From the NCBI GenBank assembly GCA_964017195.1, contig OZ024895.1, positions 12,578,501 to 12,642,500 on the forward strand: a stretch of DNA of 64,000 nt, given 5' to 3'. The translations under genes were made by a program, and so were the position numbers. The stretch comes from Siderastrea radians. Lineage: Eukaryota > Cnidaria > Anthozoa > Scleractinia > Rhizangiidae. Positions 1 through 12,060 of this stretch are shown in pieces. The notes beneath the pieces were generated by a model that saw nothing but the letters and a program-made list of their open reading frames with translations, was not told the origin of the DNA and ran no database searches. Within the stretch, counting starts at the first letter, position 1; each line of letters starts with the position of its first letter.

Positions 1-1592
1 TGAGGGGAATTTATCAACGAAGTAAATTTCATTTTTGAGCTAACGACTGTTTGTTACGTAACGATATGAAATGCTAAGGATAAAGGGAAAAAAATCGTGT
101 CGAACGCAAATCACAGAGTATCGGATTCCAATACAATATCGTTGTAAAGAAAACAGTAGTCATTGCTTTTATTCCTGCCCTGTGAAACTAACAGTTACTT
201 CAGTCGTAACTAATATTAACAATTTAACAATGTTACGTCAGTCATTTAATCTTCTATTTTAATATTGTAACCCATCGTGTTAATCAGTTAACCATGTAAC
301 ACTGCTTGATTTCTGAGATTGAAGATCAACATACAACAGGGTAAAATGTGTGCCAGTCGCCTTTGGAAGCAAAGATGTGTCTAACCTGGAAAGTTGCTGA
401 GATGAAACCACAGGCCCACCGTCTTGATTGACTCGTGTCCTGTGCTTCGGTTATCAAATTAACCTTTTTGAAGACGAAGTAGGGGTGTGCAAAGTGACAT
501 AACAACACTAAAAAATAGGAACACGTGGTCGTCCTTTGTTGTTCTGTGTTGGGTTGTTTTGAGGGTTGCGAGCGCGGTTTTTTAAAGAGAAATGTTGTTT
601 CCTCGATGTTAGCTAGAGAAACCGCTATCGTAACCCTCAAATACCCCGAACAAAAACGGCAAGGGAGGACGACATTTTGTCAATATTTTTAAGTGTTTTA
701 TTTCATATCACTTAGTTTTAAACACCCTTAACGTCGCCATTAGAGAACACGATCCAGTTTAATGTGCCAACAGCTTGTTGTTCTGTAGTTTCTCTCGCGA
801 TGTGAAGGTCTTCTGCCACACTTTTTTCTTATTGTTTAATGCTTTTTCGTAGTCTAATCATTTAACCGACATTAATTAATGTCTAATAAATCAGTGCTGA
901 TTAACTCCACTTCCTTGTGTCACATTCAATGCGTACGTGTTCCGTTATTTATATTGATACCATACGCACGTATTAACGCAGTGCGCATATAAGGGAAAGA
1001 AACTTATTACAGTTAAAAAAGTTTGGGTGGTTTACCATTTACTCAAAGAAAGCGGTAGGTTCATAGTTTGTGTTTATGAAATGCAAAATCTCCCAACTGA
1101 CATTCGCATTGGAGAGAGATTTCTTATTCTGTTTACTCGAGAAGCCAAGAACTTAACTGGGACCCATCCAAACGGTCAAAAATTGGCAAAAGAACAAGGA
1201 ATGGTAGAAAATGAAAATGGTTCGCATATTTCCATGTAGGAAGTTTGGAATATCTGTCAAAGAAGTTGTTGGAAATTTTCTGTTCGGGTAATCCAAATTT
1301 ATAGTCTTTTCATTTCCATTTTGGAATTTTTGGCCAAAAAAAAAGAAAGAATTAAAGTATTGAAGGGCGGTTTGAAAAGATGATAGGAGAACAGTATTAA
1401 GTTTGAGAGGAACCCTCCATCTTCGCTACCAAAATGGCGGTACCGCGCGGACATGAAACTGGGGACGAGGATGTTGCTGTTTTGTCATCACAATCGCATC
1501 GAAAGTGAAGTACATGCCGTGGAAGCTGACATTTGCACGGACAACCGGGCCCAATATTATGAACACCGTTCAGCATTGTTAAATTCATTTTA
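1..1592. other. No feature recognised
   Basis: A/T-rich sequence. The small ORFs here (for example 326-640 -, 1,027-1,239 +) show no domain, no splice context and no conserved motif I recognise. It may be intron of gene A. Confidence 0.4.
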
Positions 1593-1763
1593 TTATATAG
1601 ACAAGAGTGTTATGGTGTAAAATAGAGCATGCGAAAAGGTCAGATAAAACTACATCCGGAACTCGAGTGATGTATTTTCCATATCCTTTCTAGTGAGGAT
1701 ATCGATGATGTCATTTCCTTCTTTTACACTGTTGTTTGTGCAAAAACACTCTTGTCTATATAA
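1593..1763. mobile_element. MITE family 1, copy 1
   Basis: Inverted ends TTATATAGACAAGAGTGTTA and AAACACTCTTGTCTATATAA, 171 bp. A related copy is at 57,785-57,932. Confidence 0.85.
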
Positions 1764-1773
1764 TAAAAAGAAA

Positions 1774-1907
1774 ATTACAAGGCAACTTGAAGATATGAAT
1801 TTTATTTTCTCGTGGTAAAACAATATTTTACTCACTCGCTGCACTCGTTCTTAATATTGTTTTAACCATTCGAAAATAAAATTCACATCTTCGCTCTGCC
1901 TTGTAAT
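1774..1907. repeat. Fold-back repeat, copy 1
   Basis: ATTACAAGGC...GCCTTGTAAT outer arms and GAAGATATGAATTTTATTTT inner arm (imperfect complement). Copy 2 is at 57,942-58,068. Confidence 0.75.
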
Positions 1908-2205
1908 AGCGGAGCCTGCGGGCAAAGCCCGCCAGCGGAGCTCCATTGCTAAGGAAATATGGTAACCTATCAATCCGAGAAATTTTGGTTGTGACGTAAT
2001 AGTCACGTGACCGTCCGTCCGTACATCCGTACATCCGTACGTCCGTCCGTCCGCCCGCACACTCTGTGGGAGGGGGAGCGAACGAGCCAAAAAAAGCCCC
2101 GAAATGTATTTCAGACCGAAAAGTTTCAGGACTATTTTTGAGAAACGAACACCAGTTTATTCCTTCGCGGCTCCGCTTTTAGGCTTGGCTAAATCTATAT
2201 ATTAT
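1905..2205 (+). mobile_element. Repeat family 2, short copy
   Basis: Starts AATAGCGGAGCC, contains GTGACGTAATAGTCACGTGA and CGTCCGTCCGT repeats, ends GGCTTGGCTAAATCTATATA. A longer copy is at 15,746-16,571. Confidence 0.75.
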
Positions 2206-2754
2206 AGTCTATATGTTAAACACGTTTGTCTTCCCTGATGAATGATGTTGATTCAATTTCTTCCCAGCTATGAACAACAGTGTTGAATTCGTTGGCCACA
2301 TAGTTCACCGTCATACACCAAAGTCGTATTCAAACGTTGAATGATCTTTACACTTGACCTCTGTAAAATAACTAAATCTGTGATGTTTAGCAGCGTCGTT
2401 TAGCAAACCGTGTTGAAGCATATACTGAAGCATAGGTGATATGGTTACTGTAACACCGTTCTGTCGCAAACGAAGAGGTGTGGGTCAGCGTTCGTGCATG
2501 CTCTATGCCTTACGCCCAGAGACAATGCTGCACTGTAACTGTGCCGTCATTATTCCAGCATGAATCTTGATCAATTTTTAGTTTGGCTGACAGGTCTTTA
2601 CTGGTGATCTGAGCAGAAGCATATTGAAAGCGTTCAAACTGTTTCTAGGTGTTCTTCGCTAGGAATCAACGCGGCATAAACATAAGCAAACAAAGTTTTT
2701 GTTTTTCTTCTCTTATTAATAATAAGAAGCAGTCTGTGCGTTCTCCTTGTGATT

Positions 2755-3290
2755 TTACTTATACTCATGCTCATGCTTATACCGCCTATGCTCATTTTCA
2801 CGCCTATGCCTAGGCCCGTGCTTATGTCTATGCTCATGCCTACGTCTAGGCTCACGGCCGTCACACGCAAAAAACAACTTCACTTCCGGTTTTGCAGAGC
2901 CTTAAAGTTTGAAGCAGCTCAGGCTTTTACGAGCGTTCGAAGTTCGTATGAAAACGACGCATAAAATGTCCCGATAAACTAATTTTCGCGCCGATAAAAC
3001 TTGTGGATGCCAGCTACTTCATTCTGAACACATGCTGAAAGTAAAGAGCGTAAGTTTTCAGAAATGGCGTCAAGTTTTGCAGTTAAAGTGAACCTTTCGA
3101 CATTTGTCTGTATTTTCGTTTGTAAAATTATGGCGGGAACTGCACATGTGTCGTGCATTAACCGCTGTGAAACACCTAGGCACGTGGTCATACCTACGCT
3201 TAAGCTCATGACTATGCATGTGCTCATGCCTGTGTTCATGCTCATGCTTATGCCTATGTTCACGACCATGACTATGCTCATGCTATGTTT
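2755..3290 (+). repeat. ATGCTCATGCCT-type hexamer repeats
   Basis: Two runs (2,755-2,860 and 3,185-3,290) of variable CATGCT/TATGCC hexamers. The ORFs in them are low-complexity Met/Leu/Pro and are not credible genes. Confidence 0.8.
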
Positions 3291-3976
3291 CGCTAGTCAA
3301 TTTATCGTTTTCAATGTGAATGGGCAAAACTGCATTGTTTTGAAAACGCTGTAGTGTGTGGAATGGTGAAAAAGGGAACTTTCGAAAACGCTAGCAGCGT
3401 TTTTGGTTGTTTTAACAAGCGCAAACGCATTTTAAAAACAAGATGGTTTGGACAGCCAAAAAAAGCCAACGTTTGTATGAGTAAAACTCTGAAAACAGAG
3501 TTCCCTGAAAGCGCATTAATGTGGGCGAGGTCCAATGCGTAAACAACTTACAAACAACATGTGCCTGTTCTTCGACCATTCCTGAGGGTGTTTGATCGTT
3601 CTCGGCCTGGAAACCTGTTAAAGAATTGGAAACTTGCATTTTATTTTGCTATGGCAGTATTTATCTTTTCTCTTCTTTATGATATAGTGAAGCTTGTTTA
3701 TTTCACAGGACGCCTGAGTCAACGACTTGCCATAAAATCTCACATTTGCATATCGATATGCAAATGTGAAAGGAAGGAAGCCCTATCTTTTTATTTTTAT
3801 TTTTTTGGCTGACGTTTTGTTTTTAAAACTCAATAGAATCTTTTTTCTGGCTGACTTTTTGTTTTTAAAAACTCCATCGAAAATTTCATCCAACTTGTTT
3901 CTTCTTCATATCAGTAGCGTACAATTCCAACTGCCGAGTGTAACAGGCGCTTATTGATTGAATATTTCAGTTCCAG

Positions 3977-4289
3977 ACAAGATGTCCGGTTTGACATTGA
4001 GGATAACACTGATGCCCAGAATCAGGACCGGCACCTGCAAACGTAACAGATGATGCATGCTGGTCGACAGCAGAGGCCAGACGCAAACAGACATGAAGCA
4101 GCAGCAAATCAGCAGACAGCGGCAGCCCCTCCGACTTATGCTGCTGTAGACAAGTCTAAGAAGAAGAGCAAGAGGAAGAAAGAAGAGGAGAAGTCTCCTG
4201 GGAGTTCTGTCGTGGACAAATCTCGGACGAGGAAGCAGTCAGACGATACTTACGCACAAGTCGACAAGTCGAAGAAATCTGTTAAGAAG
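3977..4289 (+). pseudogene. Gene A, cytoplasmic-tail exon with internal stop
   Basis: This is an exon of an Ig-receptor-type gene whose extracellular part is not visible in the window. A TTCCAG acceptor precedes 3977 and a GTATGG donor follows 4289. The open frame (codons from 3978) begins QDVRFDIEDNTDAQ, meets TAA at 4044-4046, and then continues for 81 codons in the same frame. The downstream part holds two tyrosine repeats, PTYAAVDKSKK and DTYAQVDKSKK, separated by a Lys/Glu-rich stretch. The exon ends in phase 0, matching the next tail exon. Nucleotide similarity at its start to 16,691-16,776 marks it as paralogous to gene B. The stop would remove every tyrosine motif, so this copy is a pseudogene, a truncated allele, or a gene that uses a later acceptor. 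The acceptor is inferred from sequence only. Confidence 0.55.
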
Positions 4290-4737
4290 GTATGGTCGTG
4301 GATTGGTTCACGTCTTTCTAGACTTAAATGCGTCTTTTCGCTCAGGTGAAATTAAGCAAGAAGCGAGTCTGCAAGAAGGAGTGAACGTCACCTAAAATGC
4401 GGAAGCACGAGAGGGGTATCAGCTGGGTATGATCACTCAATCGTGTGGGTTGCACTCGTGTGTTCTTGTCAAACTATCCCTGAGCGAAGCATCTATCCAT
4501 AGAGTCTAATCGTAATCCTCCAGAATGAAATATTTATTGTTTTCTCTTTCACACCCAGGCATTAGCTCCTGAGGTTAACTGGAGAAAATAGACGGTTTAT
4601 AAATGTCATTCCTATTTCTCTTGAGTAACAAACAGTATCACAGGAACGTTCTACATTCAGGGTCCATTTCAATAGTAAATGTTCAGGGTTCAAGAGCAAA
4701 GTAGAACACGAGTGTCACGAGAATCTTGTTATTTAGG

Positions 4738-4996
4738 GGAGCAGGGATGGCGCAGTGATCAGAGCGCTTGCCTCTCACCAGTTGGCCCAGGTTCGACTCT
4801 CGGTCCCGGTGTCATATGTGGGTTGAGTTTGTTGTTGGTTCTCGTCCTTGCTCCGAGAGGTTTTTCTCCGGGTACTCCGGTTTTCCCCTCCTCAAAAACC
4901 AACATATCCAAATTCCAATTCGACCCGGAACCCGAGGGTAGGTTTGTCAGTCCCAGACTGTTAGGTGTCACCCTCGTTAAACAAAGTTGATTTATT
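4738..4996 (+). mobile_element. tRNA-derived SINE
   Basis: A tRNA-like head (GGGATGGCGCAGTGATCAGA with a B-box-like GGTTCGACTC) is followed by the conserved body CTCCGAGAGGTTTTTCTCCG and GGTACTCCGGTTTTCCCC, as in SINEs widespread in cnidarians, and an A/T-rich tail. It lies in the intron between the gene A tail exons. Confidence 0.8.
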
Positions 4997-5906
4997 TTTT
5001 TGTCTGAATGAGCACTATAGTACGGCATAATTAACGGTACTCACTTCTCCAGCATTTGTACGGTTGCTTAAGCTGTACAAAAATAAAGAACCATGTTTTT
5101 CGGAATAACTTTAGACTCTGCAACTTTTGAACTGGAAGAACCAGCATGTGCGGGGATAAACGAAACATCACTAAGGAGAATACTGCACTTGTTTAAATGT
5201 TGAACGCGTTCAGTCACCCTGTTAAATGATGTTGCCATCTTTCGATTGAAGACTATTCAACTTTTCTTTTGTTCTCAGGTGTGGAAAACAAGGTTTAAAA
5301 AACAGTGTTTGTTCGTTTGGCCGGGGTGTGGAACAGTGTTGAACAAATGCTCGTTCAACGTTCAAAATCACTCAAAAGGGTGGCAAACGCAATCAACACG
5401 CCTGATTTAACAATCTTGAACAATGTTATATCGAGTTGCTGAACACAAACTTGTCTTAAGCAGTTAATGAAGTTCATTCCGTTTAGCCGGGCCTTAAGAC
5501 AAAAGAACTCTTTAATTCAACGTCTGGTAGATCTGTGGTTATCACATTCACATTAATAGGAGACGATAACTAACTAAACAATGGAGTTCTTGTGTCGAAG
5601 GCATTATCGTGTGAGAGATTGTCCGAGGAAATTGATGTTCACAACAATACTTGTCAAGAGCGTATATGAAGTTTGAATATCAAATTTCCGAGGGAACCTA
5701 TCACACTTAGGGCCTGAGATAGAAGGACTCTATTGTTTTAATTGCGCAACGTTAAATTTATGAGGGAAATTGCCAAAAACTGGCACAATGCGCTGATAGG
5801 CGCCCGCTGAGGAGAGACACTATTGTGTCACGTGATCGATTCGACTAATGAGAGCACGCCAAAATTTAGCGTAGTACTATAATCTTCTAATGTCTACCTG
5901 CCACAG

Positions 5907-6197
5907 AAACCCAATCCTGAAGGTGTGATTTATGCGGACTTCGAGAGTACAAGTACGCCACGGATGCCACAAGTATCCACGCCTCCTCAACCTCTGCCTC
6001 CTCTCAAGAGGCTATCACCTTATGAAGGCACGGAGTATGCTGATATCACGGAGTTTCGTAAGGGGGATGCCTCGCCTAAGACTGATAGCGCAGATCCTGA
6101 GATTCAGGCCCAAGGTGCAAACAAATACGGGATTGGAGAAAGCAACAACGAAACTGCATTTTACGTTGTGGCTAAGTGTGTGCTTAACTATTGCTAG
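5907..6197 (+). CDS. Gene A, last exon: ITIM/SH3-ligand/ITSM-like tail
   Basis: The acceptor is CTGCCACAG before 5907, and the frame is open to TAG at 6195-6197 (96 codons plus stop). Residue 9 is the tyrosine of VIYADF, close to the ITIM pattern but with Phe at +3. Residues 29-34 (PLPPLK) fit a class II SH3 ligand. Tyr44 lies in TEYADI, which fits the ITSM pattern TxYxxI. The first 50 residues align without gaps to the last exon of gene B, with the same tyrosine positions 9, 39 and 44. Gene A continues past gene B's stop with a further 46 residues, including FYVV. From knowledge of such tails the tyrosines would recruit SH2 proteins once phosphorylated; that role is inference here. Whether this exon is translated depends on the upstream in-frame stop at 4044. 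Confidence 0.6.
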   Translation, partial: KPNPEGVIYADFESTSTPRMPQVSTPPQPLPPLKRLSPYEGTEYADITEFRKGDASPKTDSADPEIQAQGANKYGIGESNNETAFYVVAKCVLNYC

Positions 6198-7726
6198 CTA
6201 TAGGCCTTCCTCAAAACTGGCCACCATTGATGTTCCTTGTCGAAAAGAATAATTTGTTAACGGGAAGTAGTTAACTCGAAGAAAAGGTGAAGCCACAGAA
6301 AGGGATCATGTTGAGTTTTAGGGGCCAATGGTGGTTAAGGTGAAAAGATACAGTAACCTGTTTTCGTCAAAAACGGTAGAAAGGGTGAGAGTCATTTTGC
6401 CCATACAAACCTGTACGATCCATGACTAAATTATTTGGCTTTTGCACCTTGAAAACTAAAACACCCGAACCTTTCCAGGGTACTATATTTTGTGATACTT
6501 TTCCAATGATTGACTTCTTGGTAATACAAGTTTAACTTTCGTCAAATAAGGGTTATGGTTTACAGAGTCGCGTTTCCATAGAAATGTCTTTAATATTTAC
6601 TATCTGCTGTACGCCTCCCGTTGCCCCTTCCGCAAAGCTTTTGATTCGTTTTTGACGACTTTTAGCGGCAGCACAATTTTTGATGCCTTTTCACATGTTA
6701 TGAATAATTTCTTGGCAAGGAGAGCCAGGCAGTGAAAATTATGGCGGTCATTTTTTAGTAAGGTCCACAAAACAAATTGAATTAACGTTGTTGGGTGAAA
6801 CGCCTCAGTCAGTTTTATTTATCGTCCTCTCTTGGTTTTATGAAAGAAAGGTGACTCAGTGAGTGGTTGTAATCCATGTAAAGGTGGATTTCCAACGTCC
6901 CGTAATTATTACGTGCGTACTGGCATAAATTTAACTTATCTTACCTGCAAAAACAAAATTGGAGACGATGTGCAAGCAGCTCACGTAAACGTAAACCGTT
7001 AAAAAGAGCTAAACTTTTATGTTTACTTAAGGCGTTCAAACATCGTGTCTAATTTCTTTTTTACGCAAGTAAAGCCAGTTACCTTTATGCCCGTATACAC
7101 GTAAACTCCATGCCTAATTGGAAATCCACTCTACGTTGTACTGAAGGCGCAGTTGTCAGAACGATAGGCTCCATTAAGAAAATACCATAAATGCTTCCCT
7201 TCGTGTTTTATGTTATTTTCAAGCTGGGGGATTCTTAATTTTGACACCGTGGGTCTCTTCGCGTAGATACTATAATTCGACAACTTAAATCGAATAACTT
7301 TATGTAGGTGGTTGTTTTGTCAGATTGCCCGTCTCTGTGGCTTCTTTATTTTTGTATATGTGTAAAATATGCTTATAGAGTACCTGGTTATTTAGAATAG
7401 ATCAATAACAACGTATTTAAAATATTTTTCAACTATTGTAAAAATTGTTGCATTAGCGACGTTAATTTTCAAGAAATGTATATCTAAGAGTGCCTTATGT
7501 GACCTTGTAATCTTGAGGGAATCTAGTTGAATTTTCATTTCTTGTAAATATTTCCATATCTTTATTTTGTAAAAGTGGCGTCGAAATTTGTTGATAGCAA
7601 AATTTCAAATTTTTGTTTGCCGCTCTTGTATTTCGAAGGACTAAAATCTATATTGTTGACGAACAGTTTCTGAATTTCGGGAATTGAAAAATGAGCCAAT
7701 TTGTAAATATCAATGAAATATTTTTT
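6198..7726. other. Spacer after gene A, nothing recognised
   Basis: No ORF, RNA gene or clear repeat seen apart from scattered simple A/T runs. It could hold the gene A 3' UTR. Confidence 0.4.
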
Positions 7727-8172
7727 GGATATGAATATATGAAATAATCATATATTTGAACTGCGGATAAAGATAGAATTATATGAAGATCATCGCAGTG
7801 AACGTGTTTCAACTTAAGCAGTTGAAAAGAAGAAACCTGCAAAAATTCAGGCTTGAACGGGAATCGAACCCATGACCTCTGCGATACCGGTGCAGCGTTC
7901 TAACCAACTGAGCTATCAAGCCAACTGGGAGCTGGTTAGTTGTGAGTTCGTATTTATCCCGTAGATGGAGAAATGGATATGAATATATGAAATAATCATA
8001 TATTTGAACTGCGGATAAAGATAGAATTATATGAAGATCATCGCAGTGAACGTGTTTCAACTTAAGCAGTTGAAAAGAAGAAACCTGAAAAAATTCAGGC
8101 TTGAACGGGAATCGAACCCGGTGCAGCGCTCTAACCAACTGAGCTTTCAAGCCAACTGGGAGCTGGTCAATT
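7727..8172. repeat. Tandem duplication carrying tRNA-like sequences
   Basis: Two units of about 248 bp, starting GGATATGAATATATGAAATA at 7,727 and 7,975. Each contains the - strand tRNA-like sequence; the second lacks about 17 bp including the anticodon arm. Confidence 0.9.
7850..7922 (-). repeat. tRNA-Thr(GGT)-like sequence, repeat copy 1
   Basis: 73 nt; the 7-bp acceptor stem GGCTTGA/TCAAGCC is perfect and a TTCGATTCC T-arm is present. There is a mismatch in the D-stem, A-C at the base of the anticodon stem, and C instead of U before anticodon GGT. It is more likely a SINE head or pseudogene than a working tRNA. Confidence 0.65.
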
Positions 8173-9845
8173 GTCACTAAGTATAAAAATAATATATGGG
8201 TACAATTTGTCAGACAAGAAGGGAGGGTAGTATCTTTCTTACCAAAAATTGAAAAGTCGACTTCTTGAAGTTAAAAATTGCTCTGAAGTTTTTTTCTGCC
8301 ACGCTTACCTTTACCCACCTCGGTGTAGACAAGGGCAAAGCATGTTGTTGTTGTTGTTGTTGTTGTTGCTTTGGTTAAGGGTAAAGCCACCCCCCCCCCC
8401 CCATCCTCCCGCGTTTTGTGTTTTAAATAAATAAAATAAAATAACTTTATTTATACCCGGTGGTAATTTCAATAAATTGGTTTTCAAGTTATCCGTGTTC
8501 CTAATTGACCTAATATCAAAAAGAAACTAAAGTGCTCATAAATAATAACTATATTATAACGACTTTAACTATTCTTACTTAGATACCAATGCTTGAAAAC
8601 TTTTTTATATTAATTATTAAGAAAAACGATGTAATCTAATTTAACTATCAGGGTGGTCCCTCCTCAAAAACGCTTTGAAGGTATTTAATGTTCCAAGTCT
8701 CTGACACAGCTCTACGTTGGGGCAAGACACATAACTCTACGTTTTTTCTTCAGTCCAGTAAGGTGTATAAAAGGAAACAGGCAAACCTACGAAAATAGCG
8801 GAAAAACCTGTTAATTTCTTTTTTTGGGGGGGGGGGGGGTGGGGTGGAGAGTAATAATTATAGTTGCCTATTGTAAGGGACGCAAGACTTGTCCTAAGCT
8901 TCGCCATATTAAGGACGCTCATTAAATTAGACAATATTTTGTAGATAACGTGAACAGTAACCAGAACAATAGTCATAATTTAAATTATTGTCGCAATGAA
9001 ACGAAAGTGACCTCAATTATAAAATTTGCAGTGGTATATTTTGTATTTGGAAAGAACAATGTTGAACAAAACAAACAAACAAAAATAAAAATATATATAC
9101 ATGTTGATACAGCACATTTGCTGCTAGAAGTTTTTCTTTGTTGTATAAAGCAATTTTATGGGCGATGTTTGCTTAGCTGGCGTACGTTTTCGAAAGTCCC
9201 GAAACTTTTCGGGCCGATGTACGCCTCTGTCTGGTTCACGGTATTTTGATTCGCATAGTAATAATTTTTCATTTAAAAAAATACCAGAAAATGTATTTCT
9301 GACAGCTGAGTGACGAAGGAACAAACTGAAAGGAGAAATTAGTATCCTGACTGCACTATAGAGCGGCTTGGGTATTGTCATTGGACATTTCGTCATTATT
9401 TAAGATTTGAGCGGGAAATATTTGTCATTCTACGTCGGTCACTCTTTCTGTTCACTTCCTTTCACGCTTTAGTTTGTTAGCGTGGAACGATTGGTCATGG
9501 TTACCAATGAGACTCTTTTCCAAGAACCTGTGCGACTGCATCGGATGGGGAGTACGCTTCCACAATGATTTTTTTTTTGGAGGGGGGGGGGGGAGCACAC
9601 CTCAAGAGTGTATTTTTGGTGAGTTTTTGTATCTGGTGTGGTCAGTACAACACTGCAGATTTTCATGGTTATTTTGTTCGCATCCTGCGCGTAATTTCCT
9701 TGTACAGTATCTAGTTCAGTGGGTTCTGTTACCTATTTTGGAATTACTTTGAAAGGCTAAAAGATATTGCAATCAAAGGAACGCCAAAAATAATTGTTCA
9801 GTTTTGTATAAAATTACTATTCCTTTTTTTTGAAACTATAATCAA
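8173..9845. other. Spacer with simple repeats only
   Basis: Contains (TTG)n at 8,344-8,367, C/G homopolymers at 8,390, 8,826 and 9,583, and short ORFs with no recognisable features. Confidence 0.4.
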
Positions 9846-9902
9846 GAATGAGAAAGATTTTTATTCTGTTAGTGACACAGGCGTCTCAGAAAAAATCCGA
9901 GT

Positions 9903-9974
9903 TCTCCCAACAGGAGTCGAATCTATGACCTTCTGGTTACTAGTCCAGATACTCTACCACTGAGCTACAGGAGA
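9903..9974 (-). repeat. tRNA-Thr(AGT)-like sequence in a fold-back
   Basis: TCTCCTGTAGCTCAGTGGTA with a TTCGACTCC T-arm and CTAGTAA loop suggests a Thr(AGT) origin, but the loop is one base too long. Inverted repeats around TTCTGTTAGTGACACAGGC lie at 9,846-9,882 and 10,109-10,148, so it is part of a repeat. Confidence 0.6.
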
Positions 9975-10364
9975 CTTGTGGGAGCTAAGGCCACTAAACT
10001 AGGTACATGTGGCAAACGTCCTGCTTACTGCTAGGACTGAAATGTCGATAGGTTGCATGTTCGCAATGATACAAATGTGATGGTGAATTTTAAGCCTGGT
10101 GTAAACAAAGCCTGTGTCACTAACAGAACAAAAACATCTTTCTCATATATTCACCAGCTGGCTTAAAATTCACCTTCTCTTTTATAATCAAGATTCGGTT
10201 TGGCTGCGGATGGAAATGGATTGCAACTTTAAAAAGTTGTTTTTTACTGTTTTTAGGTGAAAAATGCAAAAAATGTCAACAAAAAGCAGCAAAATATTTA
10301 ATTATCTGATATTCTCAATGACTAGCATCAAAAATTTCCAATTTTTAACGTTTTTTAACGATTT

Positions 10365-10512
10365 CTACCTCATCTTGTAGAGCACATCATAGGCTTTCTA
10401 CTAAAGGTGAAATCTTTTCAAATATTTAATATAACGAAAACCCAAGGGGGGGTTCCACCAACCCCCCCCCCCTGGTACCACGGTGGGGGGTGTGACTTTG
10501 CTTGTACGTCCG
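10365..10512 (+). repeat. Dispersed repeat, copy 1
   Basis: CTCATCTTGTAGAGCACATC, AAACCCAAG, GGGGTTCCA and a poly-C stretch. A related copy in the same orientation is at 52,793-52,940. Confidence 0.75.
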
Positions 10513-10934
10513 AGGGTTAAAATTCACCATCACTTTTATAATCAAGAGTGCCTGGCTGCAGATGGAAATGAATTGCAACTTTAAAAAATAGACTAATGTT
10601 TTCACGTTTCTCCCTTATTTCTTATAGGAAAATCGCCAGAAAGTGGGAAAAATTGTTCGATTTCTTTCCCTTAATGTTTTAGGAGCATTTTGTGTACGAA
10701 AAATGTATTTAATTTGAATTTAAGCACATTTTCACACAAACAAAAACATGGAAATGCCCGTGACGTAGCCCCTCTGAATATAACGTTTTATCAGGACTCA
10801 CTGCCATCCAAATGACACCCTGACCCGTCCCAAACAAATGAGATACCTATTTCACATTGAATGTCTCGCGGTAGGGGAGAATAAACAATAAGCATTTTAA
10901 AAGTTCGTTTTCTCCTCGTATAAAATTAAGAATT

Positions 10935-12060
10935 TTTTCAGTTTTAAGGATCCTGTTCCTACCGCTCTTAAGTCCTTCGTTTTTAATCAATTTTCTTGCG
11001 CGGGATGTAACTCCCGTTATATTGGTGAGACCTCTCGCCATTTCTCAACAAGGATTAAAGAGCACACTTGAATTGATAAAAATTCTCATATTTTTAAACA
11101 CCTAATCAGTTCTCCTAATGGCCCGATTTATACTAGAGACGGATCATCCGCCCAGACGGATCATCCGTCAAGACGAATCATCTATTTAGTATAAACACGG
11201 GACGAACTATGATACGAACTATCGTTGCGTTTCGTAGTTCGTCCCGTATTTACACTAGGCGGATAATTCGTCTAAGCGTGACGAAAAGGCATGGGTACAA
11301 GTCAAATCATTGTATTTCACTGCAAGACGACCGCTGGCTTTAGGTAACGAGATCCTGATTTTTGAGTAGTTCGTCTTTTGCCCGTATTTATACAGACAGA
11401 CGGATCATCCGTCCAGACGAATTATCCACGGTAGTTCGTCTGTCAAGACGAACTACCGTGATAGTTCGTCTGGAAGGATGATCCGTCTGAAAGCCCGTAT
11501 TTATACACAGACGAATTATAAGACGAACTACCGTTCTTTGCCCAAGTTCGTCCCAGACGGATGATCCGTCTCTAGTATAAATCGGGCCAATTGTAAAAAC
11601 CTGTACACATCTGATTGTTTCAAAATTTTAGATTCTGCTAAGACCGTTTATAGTTTAAAACTAAAGGAAGCATTTTTCTGCAACCCGATTAAAACACGCA
11701 AATTCAACATTTTAACACCTTTTTGTTTTAGTCTTTGTTCTTTGCGGTGTCATACAGTGCCAGACACTTAGTAACGGTATTTGTAGCAGACAGTACCAGG
11801 CAGACCAGGCACCTTGTTTTGTAACGGTATTGGAATCATTCTGTACCAGATACGTTGTAACGGTTTTCGTATAATCTATTGTTGTCATAAGCTCAGCACG
11901 TTATCAATGTTACCTATAAATGTAGCGCTATTTTGGTTATTCTCATTAAACTGAAGATGGCATAAGTTATGCCGAAACATGTCTTTCAAAGGTTGCCTCG
12001 TGTTTTTTTTTTTAATTTATCATAGAAAGGATAGTTTTAACAACACCAAACAGGAAACAC
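10935..12060 (+). mobile_element. Penelope-like fragment with GIY-YIG domain
   Basis: + strand reading gives FVFNQFSCAGCNSRYIGETS and RHFSTRIKEHT, a GIY-YIG endonuclease pattern of Penelope-like elements. After the inserted MITE it continues CKNLYTSDCFKILDSAKTVY. Stop codons show decay. The 3' region contains GATGGCATAAGTTATGCCGAAAC, written in parts as GATGGCATAAG and CTTATGCC-type inverted motifs common at such ends. Confidence 0.75.
11120..11588. mobile_element. MITE inserted in the Penelope fragment
   Basis: Ends GGCCCGATTTATACTAGAGA and its exact complement, flanked on both sides by AAT. Removing the MITE and one AAT restores the Penelope reading SSPNCKNLYTSD. The inside is full of GACGGATCATCCGTC-type palindromes. 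The 3-bp duplication suits a Harbinger-type element. Confidence 0.85.

Noticed and set aside
3561..3812. Hydrophobic ORF as the transmembrane exon of gene A
   Set aside because: No splice sites in suitable phase and no resemblance to the RTK membrane exon.
7850..9974. Functional tRNA genes
   Set aside because: Stem mismatches, C at position 33 or an 8-nt loop, and embedding in repeats.
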